Assembly: GCF_026914185.1 (NCBI RefSeq)
Contig: NC_070568.1
Location: 4,918,001-4,982,000, forward strand
Source: Puccinia triticina
Taxonomy: Eukaryota > Basidiomycota > Pucciniomycetes > Pucciniales > Pucciniaceae
DNA: 64,000 bases
Direction of reading: 5' to 3'
In this document: one piece after another, positions 1 through 10,751 of the stretch
Layout: each line of letters begins with the position of its first letter
Numbering within the stretch: position 1 is the stretch's first letter
Program-made: the position numbers and the translations under genes
The notes under the pieces: generated by a model
What the model saw: only the letters and a program-made list of their open reading frames with translations
Databases searched by the model: none
Told to the model about the DNA's origin: nothing

Positions 1-1465
1 TGATTCTTTCTGGGACACCCCCTCATCTTCTCATCATCTGTTTTAAGAAGTCTCTTTCCACACCCCTTCTGGAAATTTCCATCCCAAGTGATCAGTGCCA
101 CAGTTTCCCCTTCCCCTGATTGACAACTTTCACTTTTTCATCTGGTTTGACCTCTGATTTCCCCACCCCCCAAGTCACAAATCTGAAAGAATCCAAAGAA
201 CCAAGATTTCTTTCTTTGCTAGATTGATTGTTTTTCTAACTACAGATTTTCATGAGGAATTAAGACTGTTGAAGTGTTTTCCCTAGGAGCATTCTTTCTA
301 CCCCAAAGATAATACAAAAAAAATCAAAGAAAATGAGAAGAACTGTGAGTGTTCTTCTAGTCAATTATTGCAATTGGTAGTCTATGCTTAAGTAAAACGG
401 CTGAGGAGTATGCTTACACTGTCTGTTGCTACAGCAACCCTTCCTCCAGTCCGCTTTTTGTTCACTAGCTTGGATCTTTTTTACTCACCAGTTTTTCTTT
501 CCTGCTGTTTGAGCAGATTGGGATTGTATGAGCTTGTTCTGCTTGACTTTGCACACCGTGGGAGTTTGCTTGGCACTTGCATGCAAGTGCCATTGCACAA
601 TACTTTTTAAGAACCCTGTTAGATATATCCTGGAACATGAACCTCAAAAAATGCTCTAGTCATGATGAATTCATGTTGAGATGATGCTCAATTGAGCTTA
701 AAGGCATGTTGGAATGGGTTTGCAGTCAACTTGAAAACAACTCCAACTTGACTCTATGTATGATTGAAACTATTTTAGAACACATTTGAAACTTCCTTGC
801 AAAGCAATATCAAATAAAGGGATATTCCACGGGAATGATATATTACAAATTTATCATGTGCTTATCATAAATTGCAAGAAGCTTAATATATGTTAGTGTG
901 GAACAAAAATATGCACATTTAAATTTGTGTGACACGTTGTGGAACTACTCAAATGGGAGAATAGAGCTGGGAAGGGAAATGTATACCTACACTAGTACTA
1001 ATGTAAGCTATGCCAAGGATGCTGATATAAGAGCTGCCTTCCTGACTAATACTACTGGGGATGAGTGTAACACTAAGAAAAAGAAGAAAGGTGTGGCTTT
1101 TCTACTATGATCTTAGACTGACTAATACTATGAGCTGACTACTTGTACCTGTAGGGTATGAGCAGGAGAAGAGGAGTAGTGGGGAAAAAGATGAAAGGTG
1201 GTGTGCAAATGTGAATGATATATGCAGGGGGATATATTTCTGGTATGTGTGAAAGTGTATAAGATGTATGAATGGCAATGTTATCTAATGGTGTGGTGAA
1301 ATGTGTACTGATGAAGGTGTATCTAATGGTGTGTTGAAAAGGTCATACAGGGTGTATGGGGTAGAAAGTGCATGTGGGGATACAACATCTAGAGGGCAGT
1401 ATATATGTGAGGAAATACAACAAGGGGAAATCATGATGAGCACAATGTGACAAGGACTGAAGATG
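1..1465. other. AT-rich stretch without recognisable gene
   Basis: Only short ORFs of about 60-70 codons occur here, on both strands, with no conserved motif, plausible intron structure or coding bias that I can recognise. No terminal repeats were identified. I see nothing that I can name; it is probably degenerate repeat DNA. Confidence 0.5.
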
Positions 1466-1632
1466 AGCAATGATGAAATGATGAAGTGAAGTAATGATGA
1501 GCACTATGTAATGTAATGATGAAGTGATGTAATGATGAGCACTATGAAATGTAATGATGAAGTGAAGTAATGATGAGCACTATGAATTGTAATGATGAAG
1601 TGATGTAATGATGAGCACTCTGAAATGTGTAA
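1466..1632. repeat. 38-bp minisatellite, about four copies
   Basis: The core GATGAGCACTATG recurs with its GCACT beginning near 1501, 1539, 1578 and 1615, a period of 37-39 bp. Each unit also holds one or two copies of GTAATGATGAAGTGA. The ORFs on the minus strand across it are simple translations of the repeat. No function is evident. Confidence 0.8.
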
Positions 1633-2766
1633 TATATGTAGCTATGGTGATGATGACTGGAATATGTAATGTAGATGAAATGTAAGAAGCAGGAAAATAT
1701 CAATGAAACTGTATATGCTAATAACTTCTGATCCAAAGGGAATTTCAGGGTGGTATGAGTGAGTGACTAGGGGTAAAATGAGGTGTAGAATCTGAATCTG
1801 GAATAATAATGATGGATATGTGAAGGATATGTATGATATGAGAATGGTGATATGAGTGGGAACAGGGTTACCACAACGTTCTCCAGTTGCTGAAATTTTT
1901 TGCAACATATTTAAAGTTAAGGGACAAGTCCAGGGAGTGACCATGCACTGATCAGGTGTGTATTTGAGTGGTGCTTTGGTCCGGCCAGACCCACATTAAT
2001 ATGTAAGGTGTTCAAAGTTGAAATCATAAAATTTTCAATGCATAAAATCATAAAATCATATAACTTTCAAGTGATGATTTCATATGCACCATTCTAGAAA
2101 TGTTGCTCTAATTTGAGTGCTTGGGTGCAACATATTTCTTTCAGCTTAGAATTTCATGATTTTATGCAAGTCAACTTTCAACACCCTAATTGAATTCTCC
2201 CGCCGGGCTGCCATAACCCAGCTCCTCCCACCCAACCCGCCCGGACTGCCCAGCGGATGCTTCTCCAGCCAGTTCCTTGCCATCACCTTCTCTTTCCCGG
2301 ACTGTAGAAGAGCGGCGGCTTGATCTTGTGCTGGCGCATCCTTGGCTCCTCCTGCTTCCCCTCCTCTCCCAAAACTCGCATCCTTGCCCCCGTCAAGCCA
2401 AAACTCAAGCTCACCCAGCCCTCCCCCAATATCCCCCATCAGCTGCTCCAAGAACCCTTCACGCTCACCAAACCCCACTAGCGACATGTGCGGGTACGTC
2501 TACTTGGTCCAGGTATGCAACCACGCCGTCCTCTGAGGCTACAACCAATGCTCCATCATTCTCTTCAGTTTCTCCTTCCCTCCCGCAAAAAACACACTCA
2601 CATTGTCCACCATCTTTGAGGCGAATTTAGATCACCCATCTGAAAGATTACACTGGGCTGTTCTCCAACCTGGTCTCCCGGCTCGGCCCGCTGTATGCTA
2701 GCCAAGGCGCAAACATTCTTGAGACGGCCTTCACAAACATAGTTTCCTGGTAAGCTCTTGCCAATC
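1633..2766. other. No recognisable gene
   Basis: AT-rich up to about 2160, then GC-richer with overlapping short ORFs on both strands between about 2150 and 2640. The GC-richer block resembles the captured-gene segments seen in the Helitrons elsewhere in the window, but I could not recognise a protein family in any frame. Confidence 0.4.
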
Positions 2767-2837
2767 GGGAAGAGAAATGAGCTAGTTTCATTTCGCGTAC
2801 AGCTACCAGGAAGGTGCAGGGGTTCAGGCGCAAACCC
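2767..2837 (+). repeat. 71-bp direct repeat, copy 1
   Basis: This segment is identical by eye to 3249-3319. It contains the inverted pair GAAATGA...TCATTTC separated by seven bases. Its end, together with the next few bases, forms a second hairpin with arms GCAGGGGTT and AACCCCTGC. Role unknown. Confidence 0.85.
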
Positions 2838-3248
2838 CTGCGCCCCAAAAAGAAGGGTGGGTGGGAGGTGTCTAAAAAATGAGACAACCCTGAAGTGGGC
2901 AAGCCTCTGATGGGCACGGAGAAGGAAAGTTCGGAGCGATGGGCTTGGGAACTTCTATCGCTTGGGGATTCATATATGAATCTCCGGGGTGCATTTGCGC
3001 GTGTGTCTTCGCATGACACTGTGTTGCATGACTGAAGCAGCCCGGCCTCAGCTCCGATCCATCAGGGCTTCCCACTTAGCCGCCTCCATGGACAGAGGGG
3101 AACTCGCGGTGCCCTGCTCGCTCCCCCGCAATCCACTCGGCTGTCGTTCTCTCACCTAGTACTTGCCCCGGAGCACTGTGGCGCAGCGCCCCGCGGCAAG
3201 TGCGGGACGGAGAGGTCAAGAAGGGGGTCCCCTTCCTTGCCTCGACTA

Positions 3249-3319
3249 GGGAAGAGAAATGAGCTAGTTTCATTTCGCGTACAGCTACCAGGAAGGTGCA
3301 GGGGTTCAGGCGCAAACCC
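3249..3319 (+). repeat. 71-bp direct repeat, copy 2
   Basis: Second copy of the repeat at 2767-2837, 482 bp downstream in the same orientation. The sequence after the repeat differs from copy 1, so the second hairpin (GCAGGGGTT arms) is not completed here. Confidence 0.85.
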
Positions 3320-4012
3320 ACAAACCCAGGGTTTTTGCAGGAGCCTGAGCCGCGTGTGAACCCCCAATCTCCTGAAAAAAGGCTGTAAAACGAAAAACAA
3401 GAAACATGGCAGTCGTTCAATCTCCTCCCCTTCCTCCGCCATGGTTTTGAGAAACGGCTTGCAACCCTTTAATATCCTCCGCGTCGTACGGGCATATGTA
3501 AAGTTGATAGCATGGAGAGGTCCAGCGCCCAGCGTGCATATGTCTGGTGCGCTCCTTCCCAGCGCGTACCGTGGATAGTCTCCCTTGACCCGAAAACTGT
3601 GGCCAAGGACGCAGGGTTATCCCCCCTGTGTGGGGACGGTCTGAATTCGGGTCACCATCTTGCACCTCGTCAGGTGAAAAAGAGCATTCCCCTTTCAAAG
3701 GGGAGGTCCTAGTCGAGCCGGCCTCAGCCAGGTGTCGTCTGAGCGCGTCTCCGGGGCATTGAATGCCAATTTGCCTATCAAGGATGATCAGTTGAGGCGC
3801 GCGCGGCTAGGCCTTGTTTGTCGCCCGGAACGTGATGGTGGCCACTTTCTGACGTCTTGTCCCGGGAAAGGGCGACGTCTGACATTGGGAGGGCTTGATG
3901 TAGGTGACGTCTCCTGTTTCCATCAGTACCTGAGTTCGCCCCAAACGGGCTAGAATATCTTCCCCATCTTCCTGTATGGTCTTGAGAGTAGTGGGTGATC
4001 TCCGTATGTCTT

Positions 4013-4270
<258 letters not shown>

Positions 4271-5970
4271 GAGCTGATTGCTTTGTGCAGGGATGAGTTG
4301 GTGGGGTGCAGGCCGGGCCCAGACTTGTAGCTTTGCTTCTTAGCCAGGAACAACAGTTCATCATGGCCTTGCTGAACCAGGCCCAGACCTTGGACTGAGA
4401 ACAACGTTCCCGCTGCTTAAAGGCCCTCAGAGCGGCCAGAAGAGTGTGCAGTATACCTCCAACCCGCTGGACTACCATCTCTTGGCCTCTAACCCAACCA
4501 ACTATCTAAGCTACACATTGTCGGCTCCTGCCCTCCTCCGCCTACTCCCCCACCTCCGCCTCTTCCTCCTCTCAGCTCAACTCTGTCTCCGAAATTTGGC
4601 TCCTCTGCAAAATCCTCATCCTCGCTGAACCGCTCGTGGTCTTCAGCACCACCCCCAATATCATCTCCAATACCATCCTCCATCTCAAAAGACTCATCAA
4701 CCCTGTACATTCTTTTCTGTATCTTATATCATCAAGAATGTCTCATTCATCAGATCCCTTTTCATGATGAAAATTTAATTCTGCCACAATTAGGCACACA
4801 TACTGGAGAAAGGTGTGTGTTATTTTTGCACTATCAATCCATCCGCACTCTGAGGTTAAACTTGATTCAACTTGAGAGTAGTCTCTTTGCCTTTCATGTG
4901 AATTGAGGTATTGCAAATCCTTCATCCATCTGGCAATCATCACTCTTCTTTTTGGTTTTACACTTGGATACCAATTAATTAGATCTCCTGAGGATATAAC
5001 CTTGATGTCTTATCCTAACCTATCCTTCCCTAGCTTAGGCCTTGCAGCTCTTATCCTGGCTCATATGTACACTCCAGCAGAGGCAATGGCTATTTTTCAC
5101 CCTAAGCCTCACCTGAATCATAAGGTGCTTCTTCAAATTCTGACTAAGTTTTAGTTGCTGCAGGTGTTAAGCTATACAATGTGTATTTTGAGGTCAAAAG
5201 AAGAATTTGGAGGAGCTGTCTAAGCAAATAAATAACATCAATTTGAAAACTGTGAACTAAATACAGCAAGGTTTTATATTTAATGATTCATTTACTTAGG
5301 GTTTGTGGAACGTGCACCTGATGGCTGGATTCACTGCCAGTGTGCTCTCTGCCCCTGGCAGCTTCTACTTCCTCCGCTCCCCCAACTTCTCCGCTGGGCT
5401 TGACTACCAACTGGTCCTCAGAAATTGTGCTATCCCCGACTGCTTCTTCTCTCACTCCAACTCTAACTTTTGCCCCGCTTCTGTCCCAACCTCATATTTA
5501 AAATATACAAGCACAAAAGGGTGAGAATTATTTATGGTGAAATAAACTGAGCAGGCAATTGTACCATGAAGAATTCAACAGTGGAGCTTGGGTGCAGCTC
5601 AAATGTGAAGAGTGTAATATGATGTTGAACCTCAAGTAAATTGATGACTCTCCAAATTTTATCTTCAAAGTGAAAATTGGTGTTGCATGTATGTGTGCAG
5701 GAATCAATTGGGGATGTGAATGAAGGTGATGGTTGTCACAAAAAGTGGCTCATATCTCAGGATTTCTGGGAGAACAACATCTACATTGGCTTGATGGTCA
5801 TTACATATGAGTTCACAGACCTGTTTGGAGCTACTTTTTTTGGAACCTAATTTGGATATGAGTTGAACTCTATGGAAAATTCCTCTGATAACAGAAGTTA
5901 TACCAATGAATTCCATTGGCGGGAGGGAGACCTACAAAGGATTATTCTGAGCTAAGGGATTATATGGTGA
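4271..5970. other. No recognisable gene; probable Helitron interior
   Basis: Short ORFs only. A pyrimidine-rich coding-like block at 4490-4710 reads as an acidic, Gly-rich peptide on the minus strand. Because a plus-strand Helitron terminus follows at 6000, this stretch probably lies inside that Helitron, whose 5' end was not found. Confidence 0.4.
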
Positions 5971-6000
5971 CTGCAGAGGCAAAGCTGCCTTGTCCTCTAG
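5971..6000 (+). mobile_element. Helitron 3' terminus, plus strand
   Basis: The last 30 bases before 6001 contain a GC-containing hairpin (GGCAAAGCTGCC), a seven-base spacer and the terminal CTAG, followed by T. This is the same layout, with largely the same bases, as the six minus-strand Helitron 3' ends in this window. Helitrons are known to end in a short hairpin plus CTRR and to insert between A and T. The 5' TC end of this copy was not found in 1-5970; it may lie outside the window. Confidence 0.7.
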
Positions 6001-6093
6001 TATATATTTAAAATGATTCAATAATTTTTTTGGATTTTTTGGCCTGTGGGAATATGGATTCCAGGTCCCCAAATGACTGTACTTGTTTTTTTA

Positions 6094-6226
6094 GGGAGTT
6101 GAAAAATCGACTCCCAGGAATTAATAAATCGACTCCCAAAAGTCGTTTACATCGCGCGGACCTTCCCGGGACGTCTCCCCTGGGTCCGCGCGACCTCGCG
6201 CGGCCCCAAAAGCATTTTGGGAGTCG
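6094..6226 (+). repeat. Left TIR of the MULE
   Basis: Inverted copy of 23730-23862. It contains three GGGAGT(C/T)G/CGACTCCC motifs and a GC-rich centre of CGCGCGG palindromes. The target duplication TTTTTTTA lies immediately to its left (6086-6093). Confidence 0.9.
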
Positions 6227-7329
6227 GAATATTAATTCCGACGGCCAGGCTGGGAGTCGATTAATTAATTTCATTAATTAATCAAGATTATTTTTTCGGA
6301 CCCCCCACCGGGGAGTCGGAATACTAATTCCCCGCTTCAAAGTGGGAGTCAACCCCCTAAAGCCATCCCGGGGGAGTCGACGTGGATCTTGCGCACCCAC
6401 AACCGTGCACGCTGACTCCCAGATCAAACCGCCAACCCGACTAGACGAGACGACTAGCCTCAATCGATTGATCCCCCCGAACGTACGCTCACCGCACGCC
6501 CATCTAGACGATCTAGACGCTCAGAATGTCGCAAAACGCGCACCCCCTCACGGAAATAGCCTCCCCGGCCTCTCACTCGCACTCGGACGCGAACTTGGAC
6601 CCGGATCTGCTCAAACTGACCCAAGAACTCCTAGCCCAAAAAAATGACGATGAAGATAAAGAAAGTGAATAAAAAGAAGACTCTGAAGATGATGATCAAA
6701 ACAAAGAGAAACAAGAAACTCAAGATCAAATTTATAATGAGTTAAAAGCTGAAATATTGTTAGAATCTTGTTTAGATATCCTTGAAAAAACTAGTGAAAG
6801 TTGTAGATTAGATGAAACCCCTGCTAGAAATGAAAAAACCGCGAAAAATGAAGAAAAACAAAAAAAAAATCAAGAAAAAGAAGAAATCAACCAAAAAAAG
6901 ATCAAAAATCACAAAGAAAAAGCTCAAAAAAATTCTGAGGATATATCTGAGAAAACTGAGAAGAGAGACGACAATGAGGAGTACCATACGGACGCAGAAG
7001 AAGAAGATGCCAAAGATCCTGCGGCACAATTCGTGGTGAATTTCAATGAAGACAAATTTGAGGTTGATCCGGAGACCGGCGATCCCCGTTACACATTTCC
7101 CGTGCCTCCCGCTGGTGATTACGCAAATCTGGAGGAGATAACCGCTGTGCTAAGAGATGTCGCTGTCCGTCACGGGTATGGCATTGCTACCAGGAGGAGT
7201 GTAGCGGGGAAAAGCAAGACCTGGAAGTGTGACAGGTGAGTTTTTTTGTTATTTTTTGATCTCTTGTGCCAGTGTGCACCTTTCTTTTGCCGCAAAAAAC
7301 TTCACCTTGCAAATTTTTCACGATTTTTG

Positions 7330-7450
7330 TCCCGACTCCGGATTTTTACTTCCCGACTCCCATTTTTTGTTACCCGACTCCCAAAGTTTATTTTCCAACT
7401 CCCATGTTTAATTTTCCAACTCCCACAATTTTTTTTCAACTCCCATTGGC
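7330..7450 (+). repeat. GACTCCC motif cluster inside MULE intron 1
   Basis: Six copies of (C/A)(G/A)ACTCCC spaced 15-25 bp apart and separated by T-rich DNA, all within the 260-nt intron 1. The reverse-complement form, GGGAGT(C/T)G, is the first motif of the TIR. The cluster may be a transposase-binding or regulatory array; this is inference. Confidence 0.75.
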
Positions 7451-9009
7451 TTTAGCTGTGGGCTGATATTATTCATCTATTTTTTTGAATTTTAGGGGCG
7501 GGCATCCAGATCAAAATAGACGACCTGGCGAAGCGCACGCCAAGACTGAATCAACAAGATTAATCAACTGCCTGTTTGCCGCCGCGGCCTACTTCCAGAA
7601 GAAGACCAATGTCTGGAAATTATCCATCAAGAACCCGTGTCACAACCATCCGCCGTCCTTGTATGCTGCCGCCCACACTTCAAATAGAAAGCTGACTCCG
7701 TCACTGTACGAAGAGATGAAGAAACTTGGTGAATCTGGCTTAAGACCCGCAGCTATTCTAGAAGCACTCAAGAAGACTCACCCCAACGAAAAAAATTCTA
7801 GCAACTGTCAGTACCATCTACGCGGCCGGCAGGAAGGCTCAACTAGAATCTCTCCAAGGTCTCAGCCCCGTGGCTCATCTCAACCAAACTTTACGCAACA
7901 CGGATTTCACCACGGAAAAAAAAGTCAACAATGAAGGCACACTCAAGGCGCTATTCTTTTGTCACGCACAATCTGTTGAATTGCTCACGGCCTACCACCA
8001 CGTCATCCTTCTCGATTGCACGTACAAGACAAACAAATACCGGATGCCCTTGCTGCATGTGTCAGGAATCACCGGCGCAAACAAGACTTTCAGAGTGGCT
8101 TTCTGTTTCATGGCTGAGGAAACCAAAATATTCTACGATTGGGCTCTCAAAGCTTTGCTAGCGGTCTTCGAATCCCACAATATTCCTCTCCCGGCTGTCG
8201 TCCTTACTGATCAAGAACAAGCGCTGATGAACTCCCTCCATGCTACCTTCCCCAACGCCGATCTCATGCTCTGCGCGTGGCATATCCAGAAGAATCTCCT
8301 CGCCAAAGCCTCAAAATTAATCAAGGATCAAGCTCAAGAGAAGGAAATGCTTGGTTATTGGTCAAATTTGGTAAAATTGCGAACTCAGGCTGATTTCCGC
8401 TCGTCTTTCAACCAATTCTCAACAAAATACGGTCCAGCTTTCCAAAAATACGTCACAGAAACCTGGCTCCCTGTTGCGGAGCATTATTCAAACGGTTGGA
8501 CTCAAAATTTGGCGCATTTTGACAACCGAACAACATCTTGAATGGAATCGGCCCATGCATTCATCAAGTCTCATCTTCTCGGCCCCCAGCACAGCTTTTC
8601 CTCAGTCATTACGCTCATCAGTAACGCTCTGGAGTCTCAATTCCACGAAATAGCCGCAAAATTCCATCAGCAGAAGATCGCAACGCTGCGCTACCTTCCC
8701 AAGTTGTTCCACGACTGCCGAGGCGTTATCAGAAATTACGCACTCCGCAAGGCCTTCAACAATTTCTTGGAAGCCAAAAACCTTGGAGAAAAGGATCGGT
8801 GCCATGGTGATTATTCGGATCGCATGGGGATCCCTTGCAAGCACCAAATTGCTGAAATCATGGCCGCGGGCGAGAGGCTTAGCCCTGGGTTGTTTCATGC
8901 CCAATGGCATATTCAGGTGAGCCACACTTCTTATTTAATCTTGCGCTCTTTTTTCCTTCTTTGGTCATTTGCGGTCTTGGCGCGCGGAAGCGCGCATTTG
9001 CCTTGGGCG

Positions 9010-9125
9010 TCGTCATTTTAATTCTGGGAGTCGGATTTTTAATTCTGGGAGTCGGGAATTTAATTATGGGAGTTGGGAAATTAATCCTGGGAGTTGGGTG
9101 AAAAATCATGGGGGTCGGGAATATT
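9010..9125 (+). repeat. GGGAGTCG motif cluster inside MULE intron 2
   Basis: Five copies of GGG(A/G)GT(C/T)GG at roughly 20-bp spacing alternate with TTTAAT-like spacers. The orientation is opposite to the intron 1 cluster, so the two introns hold a divergent pair of arrays. This is the TIR motif again. Confidence 0.75.
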
Positions 9126-9437
9126 TTGGAGCTAACTCTCACTGTCTGTCCCTCCCTCTGATCTAGAGCATGCGCCCCACCCCAAAACAAAAAAAGGAAG
9201 AGGCCCTCTCAACCATTGACTCCATCAAAGAGAAACTCCTTGCGATGAACCCTGCCCAGCTTGACCTTCAATTGGCCGCAATCAACCGCATTCTTGAGGG
9301 CACAGGGACCGTAATTGACATCAAGCTGCCAACTGAAGCCCAAAAAACGCGCGGAAGACCCAAAGGGGCGCCAAACAAACCCAAAACAACTCTCCGGGAC
9401 CCGTCTGCCTTCAAACATGTCGAAAAAAAGCGACAAA

Positions 9438-10090
9438 CACTACCAAGATGGATGAATTTGCGATGTTGTACATTGATCAATATAGCGTATATTGATCAAT
9501 TTATATTGATCATTTTTTTTTATTCCTCTTGATACCTTTGTCTGTGTTCCATGTCTCCTTAATACTCTTCTATAATCTATCTCCTTCCCCTGTATTTGCT
9601 TCAAGCCACAGGAATCTTTTTTTTTGTCTGATAACATTCATGAATTTATACATACACCATTCAATTCTACATGAAAAAAATACACTGCAAGGTTTAGGAT
9701 TAATCCAGAGTGGCTGAGGGGGATCAATTTTTTTTTCTTGTTTTTTTTACTTCATCAATTGATGTTATCAGAAGTCTCAAAATCTACTTTTTTTCAAAAA
9801 AGGGAAAACATTGACCCCTGACCTCTATCAGTATCATGATACGATCCTGCACACATTGCTACTTTGGTTGGTTGAACTTCCTAAAGATATTGCACATCAT
9901 ACTTGAAGTGCTACATGCATAGAAGGCCTTTTTGAAATTAGTTTACCATGGTTTAGCATATTTTGGTCAGGTTCTTTTTTTTATCAACTTTTGTTGTCAA
10001 CCACAGATTAATGAGGAATATTTCCACATAAAATTTCATCGGACAATTTTTCTGCATAGAAAACGCAGAAATATTGTCTTTGGGGTCACA
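9438..10090 (+). repeat. Left long TIR of the foldback
   Basis: Inverted counterpart of about 19680-20303, with scattered substitutions and small indels. The first 23 bases are identical. It has AT-rich spacers, ATTGATCA repeats near 9470-9512 and no ORF with recognisable motifs. Confidence 0.85.
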
Positions 10091-10537
10091 TCCATTATGC
10101 AGCAGCTACAGTCTGATCAGTTCGCAAATATCACTACGTTGGTAGTTTCTTGGTGTTTCTGCAACTATATCTCATCCCAGTGTGGGAATCCTTCTGCAAT
10201 ATGGTTACCGAAATGGTTGGAGGCCCCTAAATATTCATCATGTACCTTTAATGACCACAAAACCCCCAAATGTAGCAGCTACAGTCTGATCAGTTCCCAA
10301 ATATCACTACTTTGGTATTTCTTGGTGTTTCTGCCACTATATCTCATCCCAGTGTAGGAATACTTCTGCCATATGGTTACCAAAATTTTGACAGGCCCCC
10401 AAAGATTCATTATGTACCTTTACTGGCCACAAAACCTCCAAATGTAGCAGCTAAAGTCTGATCAGTTCCCAAATATAACAACTTTGGTAGTTTCTTGGTG
10501 TTTCTGCCACTATATCTCATCCCAGCGTGGGAATACT

Positions 10538-10751
10538 GTAGAGACTGTAAAATGAAGATGTGTCTGGTGAGAGTCGAACTCACGACCTCAGCTATGCTGA
10601 GACACATACTAGAGTGCTGCCTTTACCAACTAGGCTACAGACGCTTGTGGCTGCCAGCTGGGTGGTTGGTTGGTAGTGCTCATGGGTCGATCCAACAGCC
10701 CTCCATACTGTGGTGATACATCATGGTAGCAGACTAACAGACAAATCAACA
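10538..10751 (-). mobile_element. 214-bp tRNA-containing (SINE-like) insertion
   Basis: The segment interrupts one ~172-bp repeat unit and is flanked by the direct repeat AATACT (10532-10537 and 10752-10757), so it is an insertion. It contains a tRNA-like gene on the minus strand near one end and about 100 bp of unrelated DNA upstream of it. A TTTT tract lies about 10 bases past the tRNA. SINEs usually have the tRNA at their 5' end; here it lies toward the 3' end, so the class is uncertain. Confidence 0.6.
10559..10644 (-). tRNA. tRNA-like gene, long variable arm, degenerate anticodon arm
   Basis: Read on the minus strand it has a near-complete 7-bp acceptor stem (one C-A mismatch), a perfect 4-bp D stem and box A matching TAGCCTAGTTGG. 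It also has a variable-arm hairpin (CTCAGC/GCTGAG) and a perfect 5-bp T stem with loop TTCGACT (box B). The 86-nt length and long variable arm fit type II (Leu/Ser) tRNAs. The anticodon arm is one base short, with a T-T mismatch, and the anticodon cannot be assigned safely (TAG or AGT by alternative folding). It is likely a pol III-promoter-bearing relic rather than a decoding tRNA. Confidence 0.6.

Larger units (their letters stand above)
6526..9437 (+). pseudogene. MULE transposase, 5' part of a split gene
   Basis: Start chosen at ATG 6526, in frame with the long first exon. Exons: 6526-7235, 7496-8916, 9167-9437. Introns 7236-7495 and 8917-9166 have GT/AG ends and keep the frame. The first exon encodes a Lys/Glu-rich region, then CDRGG. 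Exon 2 continues a FAR1/WRKY-like zinc-binding motif ending HNHPP. The DDE core follows: LLDCTYKTN (Asp), VVLTDQEQA (Asp) and ESAHAFIKSHL (Glu). A SWIM finger (CHGDY...GIPCKH) and an AT-hook (TRGRPKGAPNKPK) come next. Lesions: TAA at 6670, a frameshift in the A-run near 7790 and TGA at 8539 just before the catalytic Glu segment. The gene is then cut at 9437 by the CACTA-type element and resumes at 20307. It would cut and paste the element; in its present state it is inactive. Confidence 0.85.

Noticed and set aside
6342..6647. 101-codon ORF upstream of the MULE gene
   Set aside because: It is out of frame with the transposase exon and overlaps the better ATG at 6526; no motif.
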